This document shows, piece after piece, positions 34,541-44,570 of a stretch of DNA of 64,000 nt (positions are counted from its first letter, which is position 1; every line of letters starts with the position of its first letter). Source of the stretch: Neonectria sp. B-13 (taxonomy: Eukaryota; Ascomycota; Sordariomycetes; Hypocreales; Nectriaceae); contig NOKP01000015.1 of assembly GCA_002682825.1 (NCBI GenBank), positions 124,001 to 188,000 of the forward strand, read 5' to 3'. Both the position numbers and the translations under genes were made by a program. The notes under the pieces are model-generated. The model made no database searches and was not told the DNA's origin. It saw only the letters and a list, made by a program, of their open reading frames with translations.

Positions 34541-35414
34541 TCAAGTTGCATCAGATTTCTGGGCGAACCTAGCTCTCTCCCTTTCTTGACCTTGATCCGC
34601 AGCATACTCGAGACCCTTAACGACATCCCCAACCTGCGACATAAAAGGGGAATGCGAGGCCGTGGAATGAAACGTCACTGCGCTCGGACCCAGCAGTTTT
34701 GCCATTTGGCGCTGTACAGGCAGCGGCAGAGCTTTGTCGTCATCGCAGAAGAAGTACATACACTGAATGTCAAGCCAAGGCTCGTAGGTAACAGCGTCGG
34801 TGAAAACAGCTGCAGACTGGTGTTTCAGCGCGCCTATGGCCTTCTTCTGTGCTTCTGAGCTCATGTCGTGATAGAAGATATCCTCTGGTGTATCTGCATA
34901 TACATAGTTTCCCTGTTTCACTATAGGTAAGCCTTGTTTCGATTTCTTAGTTAAGGCGTAGAAGCCAAGAGCAGCATCACTGCCCAGGAGTAACACATAC
35001 TTGAACATTCATCCATGGCAAAAGTTGCCCGCCCAGCATGTCCTTGATACTTTTACCAAGCGGAGTAACAAAGGCGGCCAAATAGACAAACATGATTATA
35101 CCACCAGCTAGTTCCTGCTTGAGGCGCTGCTGATAGCCTAAGCCCCGGACGGCATTGGCGCCGACAAGTCCACCATATGAATGTACAACAAGTATAATCT
35201 TCTTTCCCATATCACAGGCGCGTTCAAGAGCTGCGCGAAGGGCTGTAGCATCATCGTCAAGACCCTTAGTCGGCGGCTCAGCGCCGACAGATGGGTAACT
35301 GACGGCCTCTGTGGACCAGCCTCGGGCGTGGAGCGCGTCTTGTACGAGATCGAAGCAGTCAGGGGTATGCCAGGCGCCGGGGGCGAACATGATGATGGGC
35401 TTGGGGCTGACCAT
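34541..35414 (-). CDS. Alpha/beta-hydrolase fold protein
   Basis: One intron, best placed at 34913-35000 (GTATGT donor, AACAG acceptor), joins PWMNVQ to GNYVYADTPED and gives 261 residues. The opening PIIMFAPGAWHTP forms the first strand and oxyanion region, HSYGG carries the nucleophile Ser, and a late segment with SPF plausibly provides the catalytic His (SHSPFMS). The acid residue probably lies near FFCDDDKALP. The family comprises small cytosolic esterases or hydrolases of the AB_hydrolase_6 type with unknown substrates. A second possible acceptor at 34946 would add eleven residues. Confidence 0.85.
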
Positions 35415-37748
35415 GGCTGGACCGTCGTAAAGTGAATAGGTGGAGTTGTAAGATATCGGATGGGTGGAGTTGTGAGATTTTTAAATGCTATCAAGATACT
35501 TTTCTATGGTCTACTTATACGTAGTGATCAACCTCTCTTTCTGTCCGACATGACAAGCTGTCTTGTAGGCAGGGCTAGACTCTATGAGGATGAGAACAGA
35601 TGATAGTTTTCTACTAAAAATGTCGGATATCGGGTGATCACGAGGGATAGGAGAGGAGAGCTAAGATGGGTAGCGAGCAACTAAAGACATTCTAGGCTCT
35701 GGACCTATTAGATGATAGACTACGCCCCATTAGCCTACCCGGTAGCCGAAAGGTCAAGTTAGTTCTCAACTAAAGCAAGCTACTCCATACTCTACTCTGA
35801 GTGTGGGTGAAATGAAATGCGGGGTAAGCATCGACGTCGGTAATGAGCCGTGGACAGGTCCGGTCCTCTCAAAGTCGGGAATACGACTCAGCAAACCCGG
35901 CAGCCGAAGCTGTAATGTAGACTAGGTTACGGTGAAATTGGAGACACTGGATACTAGACTAACTCTCTTCCAATTTGCCGGTCGTGTTTTCGGCTCAATG
36001 GGGACGGATGTTCATCCCTAGATCATCACGGCCCCGGACTACTGAGTTTTCTCGGAAGAAACGTCGGCACCCCACGAGGCCGTCATCGACGGTACGTAGT
36101 GTGGTGTTGGGATTTGGCCCATCGCTACACCTCAGCGGCGAGCATTTAGCATTCGTCCACGGCGCCATACATTCCTTGTTTGACCACAACCGTACCAATG
36201 CCACCATTTCGTAGTGTGCCTAAAAGCAATAGCAAGCAACACCTAAGACAACAAGTTCGCCAAGCCCTACGCAAGGTAAGTTGAGTAATTCGATTGTGTC
36301 CCTTGTACGCCGTCATTGATCAAGAGCCACGCTAACTCGACCTTCAGGATCTCACACAAACCTTATCCAGTCGATAAAGCCCTCCTCCTCCTCTGGAGAG
36401 CTGGTGTTAGTGCTTCCAATGTGGCATGCTCACATTAGCTGAGACCGAACGGATCCGAGATGAGAAAAATGTCCAAGAAGAGTTTGGTGTGGAAGCAGCT
36501 GTCAGATAGGTGACATGAGACTCCAATCAAGTACGTAGTGCCTATTAAAACTTGTCTCCGTCGATCCTAGTCTGTCCGAAAGCTGACTGTGAATTGTTCT
36601 TTGTCCCAGTGGGTTAGTTACGAAGACGAGGAAACTTTCCAAATTAGGATCAAATATGCCTCGAGTCTGGAGATAGCTGCTATACCGGTTTCTGTAATGC
36701 TCTGTGCGCAACTGGCTACCAGGTCATCGCGCGGATAGAGGAAGTAGGGGGTCTCGGTCCCGGGAGCGCCTGTATGGGTGACGACTATCAGGGTCTTTGC
36801 AGCCAAGGGGGGTCCTACTAAGGGAGAGACCTGTAATGTAAGTAAACACTCCTAACTCGAAACAGGATGGAGACTAGGATATGCTGACAATGGAGTCCTA
36901 GGGAGGCGAGATGTCGTAGTGCCGCAACGGATACAAGCCCTCGCCTGAGGCATTCGAGGACTTGGTAGTCGTGAAGCCCGATCTTGTTTGCTAATGTAAA
37001 AAGCGGCCTTCTTTTGACTCTCATCCCAAATCATAGCTTCGCTCCTCTTCGTGCCAACTGCAGGCCGTTCCAACCCAGTTTGAAGTGTATCGTGGACAGC
37101 GGGCTGTTCTTGGACCTTGAACTGTCACTTGTTTCCTGGGGCTGCGTGCGTCACAAGGGGCTTCCACCCGATGAAGAGTGGGTGCCTCTTGAGTGGGCGT
37201 TGAACAAAGCCATTAATGTTTAGTTTCTGCCTGTCATGCCATGAACTTCTGTCCGACATGTTGCACGTGCACTCTCAACGCGAGGCTATGCCGCCCAACC
37301 CGACTTGGGAAGACTGGTTGGCCAGCATGGAGAATCGGCTGCGGTCCTGGGGCAGACTTTACAGCCAAGCTTCATCGCGCCACGAGCCCATCGACTTCTC
37401 CACAGCACGCGGCCTCGTGATCCTACACCGGCCATCGGTTCTTCTCCACAAGTCCACTTGCTATAGAGAGGGCCCAAGTGGAGATGACATTTCCGGATTA
37501 ATAAAAGCCGCAGCGATAACCAAAGATCGGCCAAGTTACGGAACAAGTGGACATGTCCGACAATCTAGTCTACGAAGTAAGGCCGGCCGAAGCGGGGTTG
37601 GTTTCTTACCGACCATCGGTATTCCTGCATGCAACATCGAGACGCATCAAGCTCGTAAAAAGATGCAGAGCAATTAAGCCATCGTCTCGTTCAAGGTTCC
37701 GACCCATCACTCACGATACTCCAACAACACTCGTCTCAGACCAGCACC
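35415..37748. other. Long gene-poor stretch with a probable regulator relic
   Basis: 2.3 kb without an intact gene. Apart from the regulator-like relic near 37.1-37.55 kb, open frames are short and motif-free. Confidence 0.55.
37080..37545 (+). pseudogene. Possible relic of a fungal Zn2Cys6 regulator (C-terminal part only)
   Basis: In the frame at 37216-37545, a segment with LLSDMLHVHSQ, then WEDWLASMENRLRSWGRLY, then ARGLVILHRPS recalls the middle homology region of fungal transcription factors, where a helix with a Trp-rich 'RL..W' is followed by a 'LLLHRPS' motif. An upstream frame (SLVSWGC, DLELSL) may be the preceding part but lies in another frame, separated by a stop. No DNA-binding zinc cluster was found upstream. 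It could be a decayed gene or coincidence. Confidence 0.35.
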
Positions 37749-38783
37749 ATGCCCACCATCAAGCCACCGTCGCCGTCCTCGTTCACCGCGCCAACTCATT
37801 TCAACATCGTCGCACTCGAGACCTTTTTCACGCCACTGCCGCCCTCGCTGAGCCTCCCATCCCCTCACACATTCTCCCTGACCATCTATGACAAAACCAC
37901 CGCGGCCGAACTCCCCGCGCGCATTCGAGACGCCGACATCCTCATCACCACCGCCATTCCACTACGGACAGACAACCTCTCCGCCCAAATATGCCCCAGG
38001 CTCAAGCTGATCGTCGCCTTGGCCGCCGGCACCGACTCGATTGACCTTGCCGCTTGCAACCAGCGCGGCATTCGCGTCCTCAGCAGCCCCAACTGCAACA
38101 ACGATACCGTCGCTGAGCATGCCATTGCCATGTACTTTGCCGCGCGCCGTAGCATAATGCCAACCATGCGGGGCCTACTTGCTGGAGAATGGTCCCAGCA
38201 TGGGAACTTGATGCGCAGCGCCTTCATAGCTGAGAGGCCGCCTAGGGCGTGCCGGGACGAGACGGTGGCCATCATCGGCCACGGTGCCGTAGGGAAGAGA
38301 GTCGCCGAGCTTTGTACGGCTTTGGGCATGAAGGCTATCGTTGCAGCGCGTAAAAGAGCCCCGGCGTCTGAGGGCAGGGTCCCTTTTGACATTGCACTGG
38401 AGACGGCCAGCGTGGTTTTTGTGTGTTGCCCTCGGACTCCCGATACACTGAATCTGCTTTCCGGACCTGAGTTCGCCGTAATGCCTCAAGACGCTGTTCT
38501 GGTTAACGTGTCGCGGGGGGGCGTGGTGAACGAAGACGCTCTGTTCACGGCCCTCAAGATGGGCGACATTGGCGGTGCCGGCGTAGATGTATTTGCTACG
38601 GAACCTGCCTCGTCTAAGACAAGCCCTCTTCTGAGCACCGAGGCTAAGGGATTGAACCTGGTGGTAACACCACATACGGCATGGATTGGTGGAGAGACCA
38701 CGGCAAACTACCAGAGGGTGTTGCAGGAGAACATAAACGGCTTCATTCTCGGTACGCTTCAAGAAGATAGAGCTAGAGCGTAG
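37749..38783 (+). CDS. D-isomer-specific 2-hydroxyacid dehydrogenase
   Basis: It would reduce a 2-oxoacid (glyoxylate, hydroxypyruvate or similar) with NAD(P)H. The single exon codes 344 residues, normal length. Catalytic residues are in place: Arg256 in NVSRGG, Glu285 in FATEP and His309 in TPHTAW. The cofactor loop is GHGAVG (177-182), a fungal-type variant of GxGxxG. The basic residues following AARKR after the second strand suggest NADP use; this is inference. The nearest neighbour is a convergent NmrA-like gene 136 bases away. Start: ATG in CACCATGC, the first in frame. Confidence 0.9.
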   Translation: MPTIKPPSPSSFTAPTHFNIVALETFFTPLPPSLSLPSPHTFSLTIYDKTTAAELPARIRDADILITTAIPLRTDNLSAQICPRLKLIVALAAGTDSIDLAACNQRGIRVLSSPNCNNDTVAEHAIAMYFAARRSIMPTMRGLLAGEWSQHGNLMRSAFIAERPPRACRDETVAIIGHGAVGKRVAELCTALGMKAIVAARKRAPASEGRVPFDIALETASVVFVCCPRTPDTLNLLSGPEFAVMPQDAVLVNVSRGGVVNEDALFTALKMGDIGGAGVDVFATEPASSKTSPLLSTEAKGLNLVVTPHTAWIGGETTANYQRVLQENINGFILGTLQEDRARA

Positions 38784-38919
38784 TCATTCGATATGACAAA
38801 GGTGTTTTCATCCCGTAGCAACAATTTCACCATGCGTTGGCGGTAAAAATGTGGCATCCGTTCGCTCATTTACAAGCCTAGGAATAACGTCCCCTTCAAC
38901 GCAAATCATTTAGGCTACC

Positions 38920-39942
38920 CTAGATTTGTCCAAGTCTTCCTATAACAGCCTCCTGCACCACCGTCTCTAGAGTATCCATTTTTGTCATACCAATGGCCTC
39001 ATTATCCGTCTCGTCATAAAGAGTCCCACCCTCCGTCCAGATTCTCCGCAGCGTATAGCCGGTCGCACGCGGATTATCTCTTTCCCAAGCCACAGACTCA
39101 AGCCTCCGCAGCTCGTCAAGAGACGTGTACTTGACTGTCCACTTGCTGTCAGTCTGCCTCTGAAACTCAGCCAGGATCTCGCTCGGAGTCGTAATCAGTG
39201 AGTTTACCCTGATTGCGTTGCCATCGCAAATTTCAGGGTGTTTCAACACGGCGATTAGTAGCCGTCCCACATCCCGCATTGTTGTCAACCCAACTCGACC
39301 TGTGCCGTCTCCCAAAAGTGTCGCTTCCCGCGCTGCAATATCGAAGCTCCCTATCTGCGGCTCACTAGCCATAGAACCGACGTAAAGATCAGCGAATGGA
39401 CCGGTGACGAGATATGTGTGTGCCAAGCGGCGGATGGCATCGGATTCTATAAAGGCGCGCACTTTAAGCTTCTGCTGATGAGGCACTTCGGTAGCTGAGA
39501 GCGCGTTATATGCGATATCGGTGCCGTATTCAGATGGGACAAAGCGGACAATGCTTGGAGATTGTTCTGCCAGTGCGATCAAGTTGACTTGTTTATCGAT
39601 AACGGAGCGTCCCACGGCCGAGACGACTGTATCAAAGCCTGGAACTGTTAGCACGGGTTCATGGAGAACCGAAAAGAAAAGAAGACGATATGCCGAAAGA
39701 CCAATCATACCTTTGTATGCGCCCAAGACATCATCGTCGTTGTTCAGGTCCCCCGTTATGACGTCTACCCCCCGAGACCTGAACGACTCAATCAACTCTG
39801 TCTTATCTGCTAGTGTCTGGGCAGATGTGAAGACGCCAATGCGCTCGAAGTTGTCTTTGGCGTTGATGAGGGCGCTCAATAGGAACTTGCCAATCACCCC
39901 CGTTGCACCAAGGACGAGTACCTTCTTGCTGAGAGGGGCCAT
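38920..39942 (-). CDS. NmrA-like / isoflavone-reductase-type NAD(P)-binding protein
   Basis: One intron at 39639-39710 (GTATGA donor, GCTAACAGTTCCAG end) gives 316 residues. The Rossmann opening VLVLGATGVIGKFLLSAL and a later PSEYGTDIAY segment fit the NmrA-like atypical SDR family, which binds NAD(P) and contains reductases and redox-sensing regulators. Lys is present in the QKLKVRAF segment, the position of the catalytic Lys in isoflavone-reductase-like enzymes. The intron is 72 bases and stop-free in frame, so retention would insert 24 residues. It belongs to a group with a Zn2Cys6 regulator and a second NmrA-like gene, both on the same strand. Confidence 0.86.
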   Translation of the reverse strand: MAPLSKKVLVLGATGVIGKFLLSALINAKDNFERIGVFTSAQTLADKTELIESFRSRGVDVITGDLNNDDDVLGAYKGMIGLSAYRLLFFSVLHEPVLTVPGFDTVVSAVGRSVIDKQVNLIALAEQSPSIVRFVPSEYGTDIAYNALSATEVPHQQKLKVRAFIESDAIRRLAHTYLVTGPFADLYVGSMASEPQIGSFDIAAREATLLGDGTGRVGLTTMRDVGRLLIAVLKHPEICDGNAIRVNSLITTPSEILAEFQRQTDSKWTVKYTSLDELRRLESVAWERDNPRATGYTLRRIWTEGGTLYDETDNEAIGMTKMDTLETVVQEAVIGRLGQI

Positions 39943-40549
39943 GTTGGGCTGGCCGGTAATGTTGCTCCGGGTACTCGAGCTTCAAATCGCCTGTCTGCAG
40001 ATCTGATAATTGGCTACTCTTTGTTCTTACAACCGATATTGTGGTTGATAAACTTGCAGCCGACTCACAGTCATCACTCGTAGGACAACAAGACTGGCAG
40101 GCTGTGCTATATAGATATTATTTCCCGCAAGTCGCCTTCGTAGTGTCAAATGACGGAGGGGTAATGTGGGGCTTTCGTTGGAAGTGCAACTAAGTCCGTT
40201 CGGGAGAATTTAGCCCTCTGCCTTCCCCGTCTTTTGATGTCGTGATTCCCTCCACTGCAACAGCGGGGAAGCCAAGCTTCTGGGGCTCCTCATTTGCCTT
40301 TGCCGTCATCGTCGAGGTTGTTCAGTGGAGTGCTCTATAAAGGGTAGGCACCAAGGCAGAGACGGAGGCCCAGGGCAAGCTGCGTCGATCCTTTCTGTTC
40401 TTTCATTCACCTTATCCGTAGCTATGAGAAGATCGTGTGTGCCCCACAGCGCTCCATTCTTGAAACATATATCTGCCATCACATTCCTAAGTAGGAGTTT
40501 GTTTCCCAGGAGTTTCCATCGGACTCCTAATACAGGTTTTTCAAGTTAC
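39943..40549. other. Promoter of the NmrA-like gene and 3' flank of the regulator gene
   Basis: 607 bases without a credible gene; the open frame at 40325-40597 has no recognisable motif. Confidence 0.6.
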
Positions 40550-42157
40550 TTATTCTTGACACTTTACAATGCCGACGCCTTTACATGCTACCAGTAAAAG
40601 AACGGTAAAGCGGTCATATCCTTCCAGTCCCGGAATCCAGTTTTGTCGATTCCATAGGTCGACAAAATTGTGATATGGGATGGTTTGTCTCTGCGTATTT
40701 AATAACCCTTCTGTTTCCGCATCATTTCGTACCTCTCTCCACAGCTCTTGCCGAGAAACACTGCCCAGTTGGTTGTGTTTTTGCTGCCCGTCCTGAGGTA
40801 CAAGAACCGGCATAGCTCCCATTTCCGCGAGTAGAGTGCATGTTTGATATGCCATTGCTGAATAGACCGATCGAATCAGATATGACACGAGAATCGTTCT
40901 ATATGCGCTTATCATCTCCTCTTCTTGTAACGGTATGTTCCATAAAAATGGTTGCGAATTGGGGAGAGATTCATCTTCGAGAAAATAATGATACTGAGCG
41001 TTGTCCAATTCAGGTGTGCTGAGGCTGGAAGATGCAGACGATGTTGAAGGCGATGAAGAAACCCCCTTCGACTGTAGCTCAAGGACTTGGATTTGAAGTA
41101 GCAACTCTCTTGTCCAAGACGCCATCAAAGCATCGTGCTGTTTGGCAGTATGTTGTCGCCGGACATCGTTGCCGAATAGTCCAATGATCTGGTACAGTGT
41201 CATGGTCTGTAAGCGGACAAGACCTTCTCGAAAGGCGAAAAGGGCGCCGTTGGATCTACCTCCATGAGTTTCTGAGATTGACAGATTGATGGCTAGTGTG
41301 TTCCCAAATTTGGAGGACTCAATGAGCTGCTGAACCTCAGTTTCGAGCAATTGCGCAAAGAAATGCTGGTTCGAACCACCCAGTGTACTGTAGGCAGCGC
41401 AGACACCAAGGGCTCTTTGGAGGGAGCTGTGTAGGTGGGCGTGAGGTTTGCTGCGGAGTTGAAGAGCAGGGTGTAGGATGAATGGACTCGACCCGGTTGC
41501 TGCGAATGAGGTGACGAAGGATGTGAGTTCTCTCGCACAAAAGTTCCAAGTCTCGACGTCGCGTCCTCGTGGCCATATATCGAGTGTTGATAGTGGTCGG
41601 GTGATGGTGAAAGTGGACAGCATATTTTGTCTCCTTCTTTGGCTGTTTCGATGGTCCCGCCTGCGGCGATGTGTTGAGACTTGGCTATATCCCCGAGCCT
41701 CGCTCACGCGCCTGCTTCTGGTGCCGGTGCTGGTGCGTTTATCTAACCAAGGCCCAAGTAGGGATTCAAAGGTCTCATCTTGGAGGTTTGTCTCCACATC
41801 AAATGTGGGTTGCAGGTCTGGCGGTTCAGATAGATGTTGCGTGTCCCACGACAGGTCTAACGGAGAACCGGCCAGGCCAGCCATAGTTGCCATGCCGTAA
41901 TCGCCCAGACCGATTTCGCCTACGGTATCCAATATGGGCGTGTTGTTCATCCATCCCCATTGCCCCGAAGAAATTGGCAGGGCCAGTGTAGGGTCATCTT
42001 GCGGTGGCGGCGGTGATGCGTTTGACTGTGGGGCCAAAGGGTAAGGGTATTCACACTGAACCGACTTCTGGGCGCAGCGACGGCATGTTGGTATCTCACG
42101 GTCGCAGCGCCTCTTGGCTGAGACGCAGGCGGTACATGATGTTTTGCGGAGCGACAT
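40550..42157 (-). CDS. Zn2Cys6 binuclear cluster transcription factor
   Basis: A single frame of 535 residues. The N-terminal zinc cluster has the spacing C-x2-C-x6-C-x6-C-x2-C-x6-C (Cys at about 8-35) with the basic loop SAKRRCDR. A linker rich in Pro and Ser follows, then a basic patch near residues 165-178, then a helical region with ELTSFVTSF and LQRALGVCAAYS as in AflR-type regulators. This second domain, a short protein of 500-odd residues and the neighbourhood of oxidoreductases suggest a pathway-specific regulator. Its targets may be the flanking NmrA-like genes. A small unrecognised intron near the 3' end (GTAGCA after LLL) cannot be excluded. Confidence 0.87.
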   Translation of the reverse strand: MSLRKTSCTACVSAKRRCDREIPTCRRCAQKSVQCEYPYPLAPQSNASPPPPQDDPTLALPISSGQWGWMNNTPILDTVGEIGLGDYGMATMAGLAGSPLDLSWDTQHLSEPPDLQPTFDVETNLQDETFESLLGPWLDKRTSTGTRSRRVSEARGYSQVSTHRRRRDHRNSQRRRQNMLSTFTITRPLSTLDIWPRGRDVETWNFCARELTSFVTSFAATGSSPFILHPALQLRSKPHAHLHSSLQRALGVCAAYSTLGGSNQHFFAQLLETEVQQLIESSKFGNTLAINLSISETHGGRSNGALFAFREGLVRLQTMTLYQIIGLFGNDVRRQHTAKQHDALMASWTRELLLQIQVLELQSKGVSSSPSTSSASSSLSTPELDNAQYHYFLEDESLPNSQPFLWNIPLQEEEMISAYRTILVSYLIRSVYSAMAYQTCTLLAEMGAMPVLVPQDGQQKHNQLGSVSRQELWREVRNDAETEGLLNTQRQTIPYHNFVDLWNRQNWIPGLEGYDRFTVLLLVACKGVGIVKCQE

Positions 42158-42323
42158 GTTAACACAGGTAGGCGAGGCTGAGCGAGTTTGCTGGAACGGG
42201 TTTCAGTTTCGGCAGGGAAGGGAAGCGGGTGTTGGGTTGGAGTGGGGCAATTCTCATGCTGATTACAAATTCAAGGTACATGGTACAAAGTCATCACTCT
42301 TAATTAATTGTCAACCAGATAAC

Positions 42324-43277
42324 TTAGTCTTCCATGCTCGCTATTGCCGTGGCCGTATCCACCAAGCCAACAATACCCAAATCTTCCTTTGTCAATATGA
42401 CATCCTCGCCCGAGTAGCTTCTTTCCTGAACCAGATCCCAATACATGTGTGTCTCGTCCATCAACTCTGCCCACCCGGGCCACAACTTATAGTACGTCTT
42501 TTTGTCCACCATGATGTACTCTGCATCCTTTCCCTTGACCGATGCCCACAGGGACAGAAGTTCTCCTGCAGTCATCTTGTCTGTCGCCCCCAAGACAAAT
42601 CTAGCCGGAAGAGTCTTTTGGGGTTGGTCCAAGATTGCCCGAGCAAAGAGTCCAACGTTGGTCTTTGCATCACCAATCAGAGTAAATGGTACTGACGATG
42701 GAGTCGCCAACAATTGGACATACTGGTTCGAACCAGCGGTCGGGACGGGGAATGGCTTGTAGAACGGGTACTGTAGATTTGAGGCGTACATGGTGACCCA
42801 AAGAAAGGTTGTCTTGCACAACAATTCTGGGTCCGACCTGATGTAGCTGTCGACCTTGTTCTTGGAAACGAAGTGCGGTATAGAGGCTTCGCCCCGACTG
42901 ATCTGACCTGCATTGGGAAGAGTCGACCAGATGTAGTGGCGGAGGGTCGAGGTTGCGGCAGCAGCTTTGGCCAAATTGATGCCTTGAGTCGATTCCGTGT
43001 CCATTGCCTTGTCTAAGCCAAGAGTTGCGAAAGGTTCAAAAAAGTTGGTGGCAGCGAAGATGGCATAGGATCCAGCAAATGCACTTCGAAGAGACGGTAT
43101 GTCGTTGAGATCGGCTTCGACGACTTCAGCGCCCAAGCCACGAAGTGAGACGGCTGCCTCGCTGTTCGAATTTCTGGTTATAGCCCGAACGGTGTAAGCA
43201 TCGTCGCTGAGGAGTGCTCGAACCACAGAGCCACCTTGGATGCCCGTGGCGCCAATGACTGAGACCAGCTTGGTCAT
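42324..43277 (-). CDS. NmrA-like family protein (HSCARG type)
   Basis: ATG at 43277 opens a single exon of 317 residues. SVIGATGIQGGSVVRALL is the typical NmrA Rossmann motif with Gln after GxxG, as in HSCARG and NmrA rather than in isoflavone reductases. A VTMYASNLQ segment and a WPGW segment near the end match the family. Such proteins bind NADP and sense redox or nitrogen state or act as reductases; Lys is absent from the strict catalytic YxxxK pattern, so a regulatory role is plausible. It lies 166 bases downstream (in map terms) of the regulator start, on the same strand. Confidence 0.86.
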   Translation of the reverse strand: MTKLVSVIGATGIQGGSVVRALLSDDAYTVRAITRNSNSEAAVSLRGLGAEVVEADLNDIPSLRSAFAGSYAIFAATNFFEPFATLGLDKAMDTESTQGINLAKAAAATSTLRHYIWSTLPNAGQISRGEASIPHFVSKNKVDSYIRSDPELLCKTTFLWVTMYASNLQYPFYKPFPVPTAGSNQYVQLLATPSSVPFTLIGDAKTNVGLFARAILDQPQKTLPARFVLGATDKMTAGELLSLWASVKGKDAEYIMVDKKTYYKLWPGWAELMDETHMYWDLVQERSYSGEDVILTKEDLGIVGLVDTATAIASMED

Positions 43278-43808
43278 GAGGGTCAAGTTGAATACGCTTT
43301 AATAGCCAGTTTGGTTGGTTCAAGACGAGGTTAGGTGTTGACAGTTGTGTTGAGCGATGTGAGAGCTTGTATTCGGGGGAACAAGTTGCCATTAAATGCA
43401 CCGCCAATTACTGCCCGCACCACGAGCGAAACGAGAAATGATCAAACATGTTTCTCATGCCAGAAGCCTGCTGTGCTGCTATCATAAGTCAGCCCACACA
43501 TGTCCGCACTTGGCAATGAGTGAATGCGGCCTTGACAAATCAAGTCCCACTTCCCTCCGCTGCCGGCTTCCGACTACTCCACTTCTCGCCGTCGCCCCAC
43601 CTCTCGCCGACGCCCCACTCCTCTCCGCCGCGAATCACACCCCGCCCGTGAGAAAGACTTTGAGACGCATGGCACATGTTAGCATTTATCATCTGCGCTC
43701 GCAAAAAACACATAAAAGCTAACAGTTCCAGCACACAAAGACCTGGTTCAAAAAGCCACACAACCCGGATATCTCTTGATGATGCAACGCCTCGTCAAAT
43801 CCAACAAG
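43278..43808. other. Divergent promoter region
   Basis: Shared upstream sequence of the HSCARG-type NmrA gene and the ABM-like gene. A short direct array CCGCCCCACCTCTCGCCGAC-type, C-rich, occurs around 43588-43630. No gene recognised. Confidence 0.5.
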
Positions 43809-44570
43809 ATGGCCATTACAGAATTTGTTTTCCCCCGCCTCAATCGAGATCCGGTTCTCTTACAAGGGCTCATGAACGTGTTACCGCCGGCAGCCAAAGC
43901 AACCTTCTCTGATGTTCCAGGACTGTTGAGTTACTACCGCGGCAGGGTGGTCAAGGCTGAGAACATCACTGAGAGCGCAGATGTTGAGCACAGTGGCCTG
44001 GTTTTAGCTCTGGGTATGTCCCTTGCATCAAGATATCCGTGCAACACGCACCCCCTTCCCAGCTAATGAGGTGCAGAGTGGGATCATGTCTCCTCATTCA
44101 ACAGCTTTTGGGTCTCTGAAAAGTTTGCATCATTTCGGGAGATCATGAAGCCTTACCTGCTGGGTCCTGTCGCTCCAGACTTATTCAGCTCTGATACGCA
44201 ATCGCAATCAGGGGGAACAACCACCGATAAGTATACCCAATACATAAAAGTCAGCGGTATCAAGGAACCAGATACAAAAGTCGAAGGTGCTTGGCAGGCT
44301 TTGATCGTCGAACTGGAAAGACAAAAGGCGCCAAGCTTTAGTGCCTGGGGAGTGCAGGACACAAATGCATTTGCAGGAATGATTGGTTGGAGTTCACTCG
44401 AGGTAATGCTGCACACTTCCTCACATCAACACTAAGAGAATACTGAAAACCATAATCTACAGGAATTTGAGGCTGCGACGGGGCTGCCTTCTGTGAAAGC
44501 ATGTTTGGAGAAGCTGGCAGCGTACGGGCCGGTGTCGTCTTACCTCTTGGAACTAGAGAAACAGAAGTAA
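43809..44570 (+). CDS. Dimeric alpha-beta barrel (ABM/Dabb-like) protein
   Basis: Introns 44014-44076 and 44403-44462 give 212 residues from ATG at 43809; an in-frame ATG at 43779 would add ten residues. The N-terminal 100 residues (AITEFVFPRL, then VPGLLSYYRG, then SGLVLALEWDHVSSFNSFW) have the pattern of the ferredoxin-like fold of antibiotic biosynthesis monooxygenases and stress-responsive barrels, followed by a less conserved second half that may be a degenerate repeat of the fold. Function is not known for such fungal members. It is divergent from the HSCARG-like gene. Confidence 0.72.

Noticed and set aside
37749..44570. A secondary-metabolite cluster with a backbone enzyme
   Set aside because: No polyketide synthase, peptide synthetase, terpene cyclase or P450 was seen anywhere in the window.
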